Source of the DNA: WLND01 sp040398845
GTDB taxonomy: Bacteria; Actinomycetota; Actinomycetes; S36-B12
NCBI GenBank assembly: GCA_040398845.1
Contig: JBBATH010000006.1
Span: 124,001-188,000 of the forward strand
Direction of reading: 5' to 3'
Length of the DNA stretch: 64,000 nucleotides
Part shown: one piece after another, positions 32,569 to 42,593 of the stretch
Numbering within the stretch: the stretch's first letter is position 1
Layout of the letters: each line of letters starts with the position of its first letter
Translations under genes and position numbers: made by a program
Notes under the pieces: generated by a model
What the model was told of the DNA's origin: nothing
Database searches by the model: none
The model's input: only the letters and a program-made list of their open reading frames with translations

Positions 32569-33518
32569 GAACGCACCCTTGGGTCGAAGACGACGTAGAG
32601 AAGTTCAGCGATGAGGTTCGCAACGATCACGGCAATGGAGAACATGAGGAAAATTGCCTGGAGGAGCGGAATATCGGGGCCCCGGAGCGCTTCGTAGGTG
32701 AGGAGGCCGAGGCCGGGCCAGGAGAACACCGTCTCGACGGTGATGGCACCGGTGACGACGAATCCCAGCGACAGAAAGATGAGGGTGATCGTCGGGAGCA
32801 ATGCATTAGGAACAGCATGCCGTTTCTGGACGACGGCGTCACGAAGGCCCTTGGCGCGAGCGAGGGTGAGGTACTCCTGCTTCCGCTCGTCGATGAGTGA
32901 CGCTCGCATGACGAGTGCGTAATCGGCGAGGTAGATAAGGATAAGGGTCGTGCACGGCAACACCAGATGCCAGAGAACATTCAGCCAGCCAACGGGGCTC
33001 GAGGTGTCGACGCCTGGTGTGGACATTCCGCCGACCGGGAAGAACCCCGGGATACCGAAGGCGCCGACCGAGAAGACGATGAGGAGCATCATGCCGAGCC
33101 AGAATTCCGGCATCGAGTAGAGCATAAGCGTGGCGCCCGTCGACATGCGATCAAATCTGCCGCCGGGCTTCCAGCCGGCGCGAATGCCGATCCAGATGCC
33201 GATGAACGACGCCACCACGATGGCGGTGCCGAGGAGGAGAATCGTCGGCCACATTCGTTCGCCGATCATCTCCCAGACCGGGCGCGAGAATCGTGTCGAG
33301 TCGATCGTGGCGTCGAACGGATTACGGATGTAGGTGAGGAACTGTTCGAGCAATGGCTTGTTCAACGCCCGCCGAAGCTCGAGCAACTGCTCGGCATCCT
33401 GATTGCGACCACGGGTGTAGAGCCCGATTGGATCACCGGGCAGCATGCGAAAAAGGAAGAAGTTGAAGACGACGACGAACGCAAGAGTGATCACGGCGCG
33501 GAGCACCCGACTCGCCAC
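32565..33518 (-). CDS. Oligopeptide-type ABC transporter permease (DppB/OppB-like)
   Basis: 317 residues. The N-terminal FFLFRMLPGDPIGLY is the classic DppB/OppB start. Six membrane helices follow, with EAA loop YLTLARAKGLRDAVVQKRHAVPN. First gene of the transporter operon. The promoter should lie in 33519-33726, shared with the divergent CPBP gene. Confidence 0.92.
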   Translation of the reverse strand: MASRVLRAVITLAFVVVFNFFLFRMLPGDPIGLYTRGRNQDAEQLLELRRALNKPLLEQFLTYIRNPFDATIDSTRFSRPVWEMIGERMWPTILLLGTAIVVASFIGIWIGIRAGWKPGGRFDRMSTGATLMLYSMPEFWLGMMLLIVFSVGAFGIPGFFPVGGMSTPGVDTSSPVGWLNVLWHLVLPCTTLILIYLADYALVMRASLIDERKQEYLTLARAKGLRDAVVQKRHAVPNALLPTITLIFLSLGFVVTGAITVETVFSWPGLGLLTYEALRGPDIPLLQAIFLMFSIAVIVANLIAELLYVVFDPRVRS

Positions 33519-33638
33519 GACACGGAGCGTCGACCCAGAGACGTGGGTGGCACGTATCGGATCTGGTTCACCGACGGCTACCTCTTGCAGGATGGAAATC
33601 TTCTCCTCATTTCCTGAGTACCCTCATAGGATTCACAG

Positions 33639-33726
33639 GGCGAACCTAGTGCTTTGGTGGCCCCTCGCGAGGGGCATTCGCTTCGATGGTTCGCGAGGAC
33701 GTCCGAGGCGAACCTAGACTCGCAAG
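33639..33726. promoter_or_regulatory. Divergent promoter region with direct repeats and palindrome
   Basis: GGCGAACCTAG occurs twice (33639-33649 and 33707-33717). Between them is the perfect palindrome GCCCCTCGCGAGGGGC (33660-33675). TAGACT (33715-33720) lies 6 bases before the GTG start of the CPBP gene, a typical actinobacterial -10 for a leaderless transcript. Confidence 0.45.
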
Positions 33727-34476
33727 GTGTTCTCGATCATCGCGCCGGAGCAGGTGGCGGGCCTGGCGTGGTGGCCGCCGCTCGTAGTCGTCGTCCTCCT
33801 CGTCGTCATTAACATCGTGAACAACAAGGTGGCGCCGCAAACGCACTACCTGCTGTGGTCCTTTGGAGGCTCAGTTCTCCTCCTCGCGGTAGGCCTGCTC
33901 GACGGAAACTCCTGGACCGACATGGGCCTGGGCTGGCGTTTCCTCCTGCCGGGTCTCATCTGGGCGGCGGCCTCCATTGGTGTCATCACTGCCGTCTACG
34001 TGATCGGGTCGCTCTTTCGCCGAACCCGTGCAGCGTTCCACGACGAGCGGATGGCTGAGATGTCTGCTGGCCGACTGATGTTTCAAGCGCTCATCGAGGT
34101 TCCCTTCGGAACTGTGCTCTTCGAGGAGATCGCATTTCGCGGGGTCCTGTTCGCGATGCTCGCCCGCCGGTACGGACTCATCTGGGCGCTCGTGGGTTCG
34201 GCGCTGCTGTTCGGTCTGTGGCACATCCTGCCGTCAATCGGCACGCACGAGCAGAATCCCGCGCTCGGTTCGGTCGTCGGGGAGGGACACCGGGGCAATA
34301 TCCTCGCGGTGCTCCTCAGCGTTCTCACGACCGCGCTCGCCGGCATCCTGTTCGGCGGACTTCGCGTGCTCTCGGGCAGCGTCCTTGCTCCGATGGGCTT
34401 CCACTGGGCGACGAATGGGCTCGGCTACGCGTTCAGTTGGGTGCTTATCAGGGCGCGGGATCGTCGCGCAAGGTGA
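33727..34476 (+). CDS. CPBP family intramembrane metalloprotease (Abi-like)
   Basis: 249 residues with about seven membrane segments. The CPBP/Abi motifs are LFEEIAFRGVLF (EExxxR, ~residue 136), ALLFGLWHILPS (FxxxH) and a later HW in MGFHWATNG. The family includes CAAX prenyl proteases and bacteriocin-immunity proteins; the bacterial substrate is generally unknown. The GTG start sits 6 bases after a -10-like TAGACT, suggesting a leaderless mRNA. Confidence 0.85.
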   Translation: MFSIIAPEQVAGLAWWPPLVVVVLLVVINIVNNKVAPQTHYLLWSFGGSVLLLAVGLLDGNSWTDMGLGWRFLLPGLIWAAASIGVITAVYVIGSLFRRTRAAFHDERMAEMSAGRLMFQALIEVPFGTVLFEEIAFRGVLFAMLARRYGLIWALVGSALLFGLWHILPSIGTHEQNPALGSVVGEGHRGNILAVLLSVLTTALAGILFGGLRVLSGSVLAPMGFHWATNGLGYAFSWVLIRARDRRAR

Positions 34477-34547
34477 CCGGACCGTCTGCGGCCGCCGCGA
34501 CCGGCCCCCTGTGCTGGAAACTGAAACGACGCGAAGGACGTGGATAA

Positions 34548-34949
34548 ATGACATCGATGGGATTCAGTGTCTACGATGACCCTGATGTCGTGCGGACGCC
34601 GCTGAGTCAAGCCGACCCCGCACCGGAGCCAACGGAGGAAGCCAGCATGGAAGCCGCGCGATCGAGTTTCGACGAGCATGGTGCGGGAGCCCTGCTCTCC
34701 GATCGTGACCGCGGCATTCTCGAGTTTGAGCGCCAGTGGTGGAAATATGCAGGGGCCAAGGAGCAGGCGATTCGCGATCTCTTCGACATGAGCGCAACTC
34801 GTTATTACCAAATTGTCAACGCCCTCATCGATACCCCGGAGGCATTGGCCTCCGACCCGATGCTCGTCAAGCGACTGCGCCGCCTGCGTGCCACTCGGCA
34901 GCGTGCGCGCTCGGCTCGGCGTCTCGGCGTTGAGTTAGACCAGCGCTGA
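34548..34949 (+). CDS. DUF3263 protein
   Basis: 133 residues. After a variable acidic N-terminus the stretch LSDRDRGILEFERQWWKYAGAKEQAIRDLFDMSATRYYQIVNALID is the DUF3263 signature, an actinobacterial family with a small helix-turn-helix-like domain likely to bind DNA. The C-terminus is strongly basic. GAAGGA lies ~8 bases before ATG 34548. Regulatory target unknown. Confidence 0.85.
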   Translation: MTSMGFSVYDDPDVVRTPLSQADPAPEPTEEASMEAARSSFDEHGAGALLSDRDRGILEFERQWWKYAGAKEQAIRDLFDMSATRYYQIVNALIDTPEALASDPMLVKRLRRLRATRQRARSARRLGVELDQR

Positions 34950-35032
34950 AACTTCCGATACTCCCTTCGCCGGTTCCTCGTCGGGAGATTGATGGGGCAT
35001 GATGGCCCTGTTCGCGATCTAGGGAGCCTCGC

Positions 35033-36250
35033 ATGCGTCTTCGAATCCTCGTCACCACCGGCCTCGCCCTCACCGGCGCCCTTGCAAGCGCCCTAGGCGC
35101 AGCGCCAGCATCACAGGGTGCCTCGACCCCGATCGTCGTGTGGACGGATGCCACGCGCGCGCCACTGCTCCAGCAGTCGTTCGCGAGTGGGTATGGCGGC
35201 CACTCGGTGACCTTTGTCGTGAAGGAACTTCCGGCAATTCGCTCCGAACTCAAGACTGTGGCCGCCGCTGATGCGCCCGATGTCATTTGGGCCGAGCACG
35301 ACTGGACCGGGGAACTCGCTTCTGCGGGCCTCGTTCGCAAACTTCCACTGTCGGCGAAGTTGAAGGCCCAGTTCGAATCACGAACCCTCGATGGCTTCAA
35401 GTTCGGGTTCAGCTACTACGGCGTTCCCGTCATGTATGAGAACGTGGCACTCATCACGAACGCGGCCCTCGTCCCGACTCCTCCGAAGACGTTCACGGCC
35501 TTGAGCAAGTCCGCACTTTCGCTCAAGGCGGCAGGCAAGGTCGACGTAGGCCTCGCGGTGGCGCAGGGCTCTGCTGGCAATGCGTACTTCATGAACCCAC
35601 TTTTCACCGGGCTGGGCGGGTACGTGTTCGGCAAGAACGCGGCCGGCAGCCTCGATCCATACAACATTGGCATCACGAATCCGACCTTCCAGGCGAATTT
35701 GCCCAAGATCAACAAATGGAATTCGACCGGCCTCATCAACTCTGCGTTGGACGAGAAGGCGGCCACAGCGGCGTTCGTCTCAGGCCGAGCGGCCTATTGG
35801 ATTACCGGACCCTGGAACCGAAATGAGCTCAAGACGCTCGCCTTCCAGTATCGGGTATCGTCGATCCCGGAGATCAAGAAGGGCATCGCACCGTCGCCAT
35901 TCCTCACGATCAAGGGTTTCATGGTGACGGCGTACGCGGACCAGCACGGTGTGCTCGCTGCGGCACAGGGTCTCGTGCGTAAGGGATTGACCCCGGCCCC
36001 GATTCAGTCGCAGATTGCGGCCATTACTGAACGCGCGCCGGCCAACATCGCCGGGACGATGGCACGTCTGCCGCAGGCATTCGCCGTGGCAGGTACCGCA
36101 GGTGCGCCGACCCCGAATATTCCACAGGCCAGTGGCATCTGGGCACCCCTGGGAAAGGCCTGGGCGACCTCGACGATGGGTGCGGGGGCCGTACCCGCGC
36201 AGACATCCTTCGCGGAGGCTCAGGCGACCGTCGCCGCTTCGGTGGGGTAG
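35033..36250 (+). CDS. MalE-like ABC sugar-binding protein (orphan)
   Basis: 405 residues. A signal peptide (~1-28, no lipobox) is followed by a family 1 extracellular solute-binding fold: IVVWTDATRAPLLQQ, DVIWAEHDWTGELASAGLVRKL, FKFGFSYYGVPVMYENVALITN, AAFVSGRAAYWITGPWN. It resembles maltose/maltodextrin-binding proteins. No permease or ATPase gene is adjacent, so it is an orphan component here. AGGGAG precedes the ATG at a good distance. Lack of a lipid anchor is unusual for a Gram-positive binding protein. Confidence 0.8.
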   Translation: MRLRILVTTGLALTGALASALGAAPASQGASTPIVVWTDATRAPLLQQSFASGYGGHSVTFVVKELPAIRSELKTVAAADAPDVIWAEHDWTGELASAGLVRKLPLSAKLKAQFESRTLDGFKFGFSYYGVPVMYENVALITNAALVPTPPKTFTALSKSALSLKAAGKVDVGLAVAQGSAGNAYFMNPLFTGLGGYVFGKNAAGSLDPYNIGITNPTFQANLPKINKWNSTGLINSALDEKAATAAFVSGRAAYWITGPWNRNELKTLAFQYRVSSIPEIKKGIAPSPFLTIKGFMVTAYADQHGVLAAAQGLVRKGLTPAPIQSQIAAITERAPANIAGTMARLPQAFAVAGTAGAPTPNIPQASGIWAPLGKAWATSTMGAGAVPAQTSFAEAQATVAASVG

Positions 36251-36330
36251 TCGGCGGGGTGGCGGGCGCCTTCTTGAGACGCGGATTGAGCGGTCAACGG
36301 GCTCGAAGGCCCGATTCGCAGGCTCCCACA

Positions 36331-36357
36331 TTTGCACTCACCGGGTGAGAGTGCTAA
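36331..36357 (+). promoter_or_regulatory. CIRCE operator 1 (upstream)
   Basis: TTTGCACTC, 9 bases, GAGTGCTAA: one mismatch from the CIRCE consensus TTAGCACTC-N9-GAGTGCTAA, the HrcA repressor site. It lies ~70 bp before the groEL start and just upstream of a second copy. Confidence 0.9.
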
Positions 36358-36364
36358 AAATAGA

Positions 36365-36391
36365 TTAGCACTCACACCCTTAGAGTGATAA
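36365..36391 (+). promoter_or_regulatory. CIRCE operator 2 (start-proximal)
   Basis: TTAGCACTC, 9 bases, GAGTGATAA: the left arm is perfect and the right arm has one mismatch. Only 7 bp separate it from operator 1, so two HrcA dimers could bind side by side. Confidence 0.92.
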
Positions 36392-36425
36392 TCCACGTTC
36401 GGATGTTCCGGGAGGAACTGGCCCC

Positions 36426-38066
<1,641 letters not shown>

Positions 38067-38086
38067 TCCACGTCTACGAACGCTCG

Positions 38087-38121
38087 AAAGGGCGGCTCCC
38101 CGATACGGGGAGCCGCCCTTT
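38087..38121 (+). terminator. groEL terminator
   Basis: A 15-bp perfect stem (AAAGGGCGGCTCCCC / GGGGAGCCGCCCTTT) with a 5-base loop (GATAC), followed by TCT, starting 20 bases after the groEL stop. Because AAA/TTT close the stem it should work in both directions. Confidence 0.9.
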
Positions 38122-38126
38122 CTGCG

Positions 38127-39075
38127 TCCTGTCGCCTAGGGCCCCTCGCTGTCACGTGTTTGGGCGACGGCCCCACCGTCGCCGATCTGCTGGTCTCGTC
38201 CCCTGTCGGAGGTTCTCAGAGGCCTGGGTTTGTCCGATGGGCATGGCGTTACGGATGAATTGACTCAGTCATGCGTTGAGGCCGACTCACTGAGCGAGTC
38301 GGCCCAGTCACGGTGACTGTTCCTGCGCTTGCGCCTACGGTCACGCACTTATCTCCAGAGGTAGACATGACCCTGTATGCGGAGCCGGATGATCGTTGGC
38401 ACCGGCCAGCGTTCGTCTTCGCGAAGGGTGGCTTGCTGGAGGCAGCCTTGGGAGAAGTCGACGTCGTCGTTGCGATAGCACATGTGGTCGTGATGGCGCG
38501 ACCGTCGTCGAGGCCGACAGATGGCAGCAGGTGGCCGCCCGGCCTAGTTGCTGAGCGTGGCGACGGGTTTGGCGGCCCGCTCAGGGGCTTGAGTCGGTCT
38601 TTTAGGCAGGTGTTTCCCTCACCCGCCCCTTGCCTGCCGGGTAGATCCTCGACTTGCCATCAGGCCAGCCAGCCCTGAACAAGCCTGCTCGTGCTGCAGG
38701 CCAATGATCCATCCGGGGGCGCTGTTGAACGCTCGCCCACTGGCACCTCTATTCACGCAGGCGACGATGAAGCAGCCGCTGGCCGCCTCGTGGTGCGCAA
38801 GGATCTGCGACTCACGCGCGAGTTGCCTCGCCAGCGTGGGCGTCTGCTCAACTCGGTCCGGGTGCACTCTCGCATGGAGTCCACTGACGAGTGCGGCGGC
38901 TGGACCGAAGGGGCGCAACTGGACGACGCGCCACTCCCCCCGGATTCCCCAGCAGGCGCCTTGCGCAAGCGCCCACTTTCCGCAGAGTGGCATGTACGGT
39001 GGTATTTAGGGTGTTTTTTGAGGTAGGCTACTGGTATATTCTCCGATAGGGAACTGGAAGACGGGAAGTGAGGAG
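38127..39075. other. Gene-poor insertion border, no recognisable gene
   Basis: Long open frames exist but none matches a family. 38166-38200 closely resembles part of the secreted-protein gene at ~40664-40698 (shared CCCCACCGTCGCCGATCTGC), and a GCCGAC/GTCGGC hairpin lies at ~38283-38305. The stretch looks like debris at the edge of an inserted toxin-antitoxin block. Confidence 0.45.
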
Positions 39076-39456
39076 ATGCCTACTGAGGTCGCCGTCTCAA
39101 GCCACGCTGAGACGACCCGGATGGACATTCACGAACTGGTGCGCAGGCTCAACAGCCACCTCGGTGCAACGATCGTCGCCGCTCTGGCTGGGGTCCGTGA
39201 CTCCAAGCTGCCATACCGCTGGGCCAAGCCTGACGGCCCCACGCCTAACCCGGAGGCCGAGGAGCGGCTCCGTGCCGCCCATCGCTCGTGGCTCATGCTG
39301 GCTGACGCCGAGTCTGACCACACCGCTCGTAGTTGGTTCATCGGCGCGAACCCCCTGCTCGACGAGGTGGCTCCCTTCATGGCGCTGCGAGAAGGTGAGA
39401 GCCATAAGGTACTGAGGGCAGCGGAAGCCTTCATCTCGGGCGCCTGGAGCGCCTGA
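39076..39456 (+). CDS. MbcA/ParS-type antitoxin
   Basis: 126 residues. The C-terminal half (EERLRAAHRSWLMLADAESDHTARSWFIGANPLLDEVAPFMALREGESHKVLRAAEAFISG) matches the antitoxin toxin-binding/DUF2384 region of MbcA/Xre/ParS antitoxins, and the N-terminal part should hold the DNA-binding fold. It neutralises the RES toxin that follows by 5 bases. ATG 39076 follows GTGAGGAG; a TATATT-like -10 lies ~40 bases upstream. Confidence 0.75.
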   Translation: MPTEVAVSSHAETTRMDIHELVRRLNSHLGATIVAALAGVRDSKLPYRWAKPDGPTPNPEAEERLRAAHRSWLMLADAESDHTARSWFIGANPLLDEVAPFMALREGESHKVLRAAEAFISGAWSA

Positions 39457-39461
39457 CCCCG

Positions 39462-40163
39462 ATGGCGTTCACGGGGGAAGCTTCACGGGTCTGCCAGCGC
39501 ACGGGCCTTGCGGTTGTGAACCAGCCAGACGTTGCGCTGTGGCGGGTCTTCAAGACAGCCGACGGCCCACTGAACCCTCCCATCCGTTCGGGGAGCCCCG
39601 ACGAGCGCTGGGGCCGGTTCGACGTTCCAGGATTGGCCACGGTGTACGGGGCAACGCATTCCCGAGGGGCATACGTCGAAACGCTCGCAACACTCGCTCC
39701 TGCCGATGTCGACTACGCGGAACTCTTCGACGTCGTCGCGCCGGGCGAGAACCCGGTGGCACAGGACTGGTCCGACATGCACCACATGCCACCGGGAAGC
39801 ACTGCCATACAGTGGCGCCGTCACTTCAGGGAGTGGGCGCCGAATCAGGACCCGGCCCATCAGCGCATCGACACGTCGGTTCTCACTGGCCCGGACCGCG
39901 TCGTCACATGCGCCGTGGCCAAGTGGCTTGGTGAGCAAGTGCTCGACGACGGCTCTATGCCTGCGGGCATTCGCTACTTGTCCAGGCACGGCGGGGAGCT
40001 CTCCTGCTGGGCGGTATGGGTCGACTTGAGAGGCTCGACCAACCCCGACGATGTGAAACTACTCGTCGCGCTCCACATCGACGAGGTCAACCGAGTTCCC
40101 ATCGAAGCAAGCGACGCTGACTTCCGCTGGGCCGCCAAGAGCCTCAGAGTCAACGCACACTGA
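39462..40163 (+). CDS. RES-domain toxin (MbcT-like NAD-degrading)
   Basis: 233 residues with the RES pattern: ALWRVF near the N-terminus (Arg), RWGRFDVPGLATVYGATHSRGAYVETLATL (the conserved aromatic and Glu), and later small/Ser positions. RES toxins such as MbcT deplete NAD+ by phosphorolysis or hydrolysis. Placed directly after the MbcA-type antitoxin in the usual order. It is somewhat longer than typical RES toxins (~150-210 residues), with extra C-terminal strands. Confidence 0.75.
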   Translation: MAFTGEASRVCQRTGLAVVNQPDVALWRVFKTADGPLNPPIRSGSPDERWGRFDVPGLATVYGATHSRGAYVETLATLAPADVDYAELFDVVAPGENPVAQDWSDMHHMPPGSTAIQWRRHFREWAPNQDPAHQRIDTSVLTGPDRVVTCAVAKWLGEQVLDDGSMPAGIRYLSRHGGELSCWAVWVDLRGSTNPDDVKLLVALHIDEVNRVPIEASDADFRWAAKSLRVNAH

Positions 40164-40318
40164 GTTCGAGCGCATGACCCGAAAGCAAACAGTCCCAAGC
40201 GCAGCGAAGTGCGCCACATGCCCTCTGTCTCAAAAGCACTCGCCTTGCAGGTCCCCTCTGTCAGCATCTGGTGCCGAACGAGCCGACACGGGGAGCCGCC
40301 CCTTCGGCGTACTGACAC

Positions 40319-41014
40319 TTAGGGCGCTTTGACCGAGGTTCGAAGCAGCACGGTGTTGTCGAGCTCCAGGTCGCTGCTCCAGATCGGTTTCGCGCTGGGG
40401 CTCCAGGTGATGGTGTTGTAGCCGTCCTTCGCACCGACCTCCTGCGGCGTGTACACGGAGGCATTCGACCAGCCGCTATTCGAGGCACCGGACTTTGACC
40501 AGTTTGCAGGCTCCGGGGTGTTCGAGGACTTGCAGTCGACGACTGGGTTGCTCGAGGTGACGCACTCGGGGTTCAGTGGCGCCTTGTTCACTACAAGGGC
40601 CCTCCACGACTCACTGGTCACAGCAATGATCTTGCCGGTCTTGTTGTCGCGTACCTGGGCGATGACCCCACCGTCGCCGATCTGCTGGCGACTGGTCCCG
40701 ATGTACTCCAGACCGGAGGCATTCTCGGTGAAGTCCTTGCCCATAATCCCGATGGTCAGGGGGTAGGTGGCGGTCAAGGTGATGGTCTCAGCGTTGAAGG
40801 ATTTCTCAGTCGTGATCGGTACGGAATCTTGGCCGACCTTCTTGCCGTTGACGTAGAGGGCAAACCAATTGTCAGCCCACACCTGAGCGGTGAACGAGGA
40901 GGTCGGTGCGGCGGGCTGCGAGGCATTCGCAGGTGCGTACGCCAGCCCAGTGACACCAAGGATGCCGACACTCGCGGTCGCGGCGCAGCGCTGGATCAGG
41001 AGTCTTCGGTTCAT
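40319..41014 (-). CDS. Secreted protein of the YHYH/PEBP operon
   Basis: 231 residues. The N-terminus MNRRLLIQRCAATASVGILGVTGLAYAPANA is an export signal. The mature part (AQVWADNWFALYVNGKKVGQD, SFNAETITLTATYPLTIGIMGKDF) looks like a beta-sandwich of carbohydrate- or ligand-binding type. Two Cys in the second half (NPECVTSSNPVVDCK) may form a disulfide. I do not recognise a named family. ATG 41014 is chosen since it lies 1 base from the stop of the upstream YHYH gene; the longer reading is rejected. Confidence 0.6.
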   Translation of the reverse strand: MNRRLLIQRCAATASVGILGVTGLAYAPANASQPAAPTSSFTAQVWADNWFALYVNGKKVGQDSVPITTEKSFNAETITLTATYPLTIGIMGKDFTENASGLEYIGTSRQQIGDGGVIAQVRDNKTGKIIAVTSESWRALVVNKAPLNPECVTSSNPVVDCKSSNTPEPANWSKSGASNSGWSNASVYTPQEVGAKDGYNTITWSPSAKPIWSSDLELDNTVLLRTSVKAP

Positions 41015-41015
41015 G

Positions 41016-42011
41016 TCATGCCTTCCGCGCGTAGGTTTGGGTGGACTCTTTTCCATTGGGATCGATGAAGGTCATGGATACCGACTGCAGGGTGGCGGTG
41101 TAGTTGATTCGGTATCGACTACCGCTCAGGGTGTAGGCGAGGGCGAACGCCGATGATCCGTTCCGGGCGAACTCGGTGATCTTGGCCCCCCTGAGGGGTT
41201 CGCCGGCGGGGCGGAACGGGTTTGCTACCGGCTGCGGGTCGACCTGGCCATCCTTGACGGTCACGACCCCGCGCATCCCGCCATTTGCATACGGGTAGGT
41301 CTTGGTGCCGTGGTAGTGGTACTTGCCCTTGAACATGTGGCCGTTGTATTCGTCCAACGGCTGTAGTGCCGTGCCATTCGGTTCGACCGATCCGTACATG
41401 GGATACCCATCGAGGCCGTAGGCGATGGGCTTCGTCGCTCCGATCGTCTTCGACAGGTGGAGTGGCGCGGTGTGGTAGTGGTAGTCATCGGCGCGACCGC
41501 AGTGGCCGCCCCATTCGTCGAGCTCGCCGATGAGGTAGGAATCCTCGCCGCGGTTGTTGAGCGCATTGAAGATTGGGACACCGTCGGCTGCGAGGGCAAT
41601 GGCACCGCGAAAGAGGTTCGTCTTGGCTGAGATGGGATTGGCAGCCAGTTTTGGCGACACCGGGACCTTCCAGGCGTTGGAGCCTGAGTAGGGCTGCGGG
41701 ACCGGTACCTGCTGCTGCCAGTTCGTGATGCCGACCATCATGTTGTGCGGCGGCAGCCCGCTACTTTCGACGAGGTAGTACTGGCCGGATTTAAGGGTCT
41801 TAACCGATGAGGCGAAGGCACTGAACCCCGGGAGCGTCACGCTGGTCCCAGCGGCGACTGCCTCTTGCGCCGTGACGAGCGATGCGGTGACAGCGGCGCC
41901 GAACCCGAGGGCCATGCCCTGGAGCACGGTGCGCCGGGTGAGCCCTGGATGGCCATGCGGCACATGTGGGTGCACGTGATCGTGCGGGCCGCTAGTGGGA
42001 GTACGTGACAT
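41016..42011 (-). CDS. YHYH-domain secreted protein (Tat-type signal)
   Basis: 331 residues. A His-rich N-terminus precedes a twin-arginine signal (TRRTVLQGMALGFGAAVTASLV). The mature part carries the YHYH domain with two copies of the name motif (DDYHYHTAP and KGKYHYHGT) and NGHMFKGKYHYH; the His clusters suggest metal binding. Tat export implies folding, and perhaps cofactor loading, in the cytoplasm. It overlaps the PEBP gene end by 20 bp and is followed 1 base later by the third secreted protein. YHYH proteins are frequent but functionally uncharacterised. Confidence 0.85.
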   Translation of the reverse strand: MSRTPTSGPHDHVHPHVPHGHPGLTRRTVLQGMALGFGAAVTASLVTAQEAVAAGTSVTLPGFSAFASSVKTLKSGQYYLVESSGLPPHNMMVGITNWQQQVPVPQPYSGSNAWKVPVSPKLAANPISAKTNLFRGAIALAADGVPIFNALNNRGEDSYLIGELDEWGGHCGRADDYHYHTAPLHLSKTIGATKPIAYGLDGYPMYGSVEPNGTALQPLDEYNGHMFKGKYHYHGTKTYPYANGGMRGVVTVKDGQVDPQPVANPFRPAGEPLRGAKITEFARNGSSAFALAYTLSGSRYRINYTATLQSVSMTFIDPNGKESTQTYARKA

Positions 42012-42534
42012 TGAGTGCCGCCTTCGAGATGGTGATGCCGGATATGGATGAGAGCAGCGAATCCCTAGTTACGGATGCCGAGGACTTCTTGGGGAGGTTG
42101 GGCGTGCCGGACAGTTCATACACGGTGATCGTGTACGTCTTGGCTCCCGGGCCCTTTGAGCAAGGGGGTGCATAGCCGATGTTCTTGTTCACGCTGTTTC
42201 CGCCAAGGTACCCAACCTTCGTTGAGTTGGTAGCGATCGCAGTCGTCTTTGCAGGAATGCCCCACATCAGCCAGTACCAATGGTGCCCACCCTCCGGCGG
42301 CACGTGATCCATGACGACCGCGTAGCCCTTGGCACCCTTCGGAGCGTTCGTCCAAGAGATCGGCGGGCTGGTGCCCGCACCGTCGCAGGTGTACTTGGCT
42401 GGGAACGCATTCCCGACTCCAATGCCCGGGCTGGTGAGCGTGAATGCGTCTGCGGCGCGAGCAGGCCCACTCACAGTGAACGCGGTCGCGATGGCGGCCG
42501 CGAGGGCGAGGGATGCTCGCAAGGTGGGGCTCAT
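41992..42534 (-). CDS. Secreted PEBP / YbhB-YbcL family protein
   Basis: 180 residues with a signal peptide (ending SGPARAAD) and a phosphatidylethanolamine-binding-protein fold: FPAKYTCDGAGTSPPISWTNAP, VVMDHVPPEGGHHWYWLMWGIP, and KTYTITVYELSG. YbhB-type proteins bind small anionic ligands; the role here is unknown. ATG 42534 is chosen because the signal peptide starts there. First gene of a three-gene operon with YHYH. Confidence 0.87.
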   Translation of the reverse strand: MSPTLRASLALAAAIATAFTVSGPARAADAFTLTSPGIGVGNAFPAKYTCDGAGTSPPISWTNAPKGAKGYAVVMDHVPPEGGHHWYWLMWGIPAKTTAIATNSTKVGYLGGNSVNKNIGYAPPCSKGPGAKTYTITVYELSGTPNLPKKSSASVTRDSLLSSISGITISKAALNVTYSH

Positions 42535-42593
42535 GGTCCGGATGCTAGCTTCCATCGAAATAGGTCGCTTGCTGGCGGGGGCGCTACGCGCTG

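Noticed and set aside
38313..38993. Open frames on both strands after groEL
   Set aside because: No family match, and they overlap repeat-derived scraps and each other.
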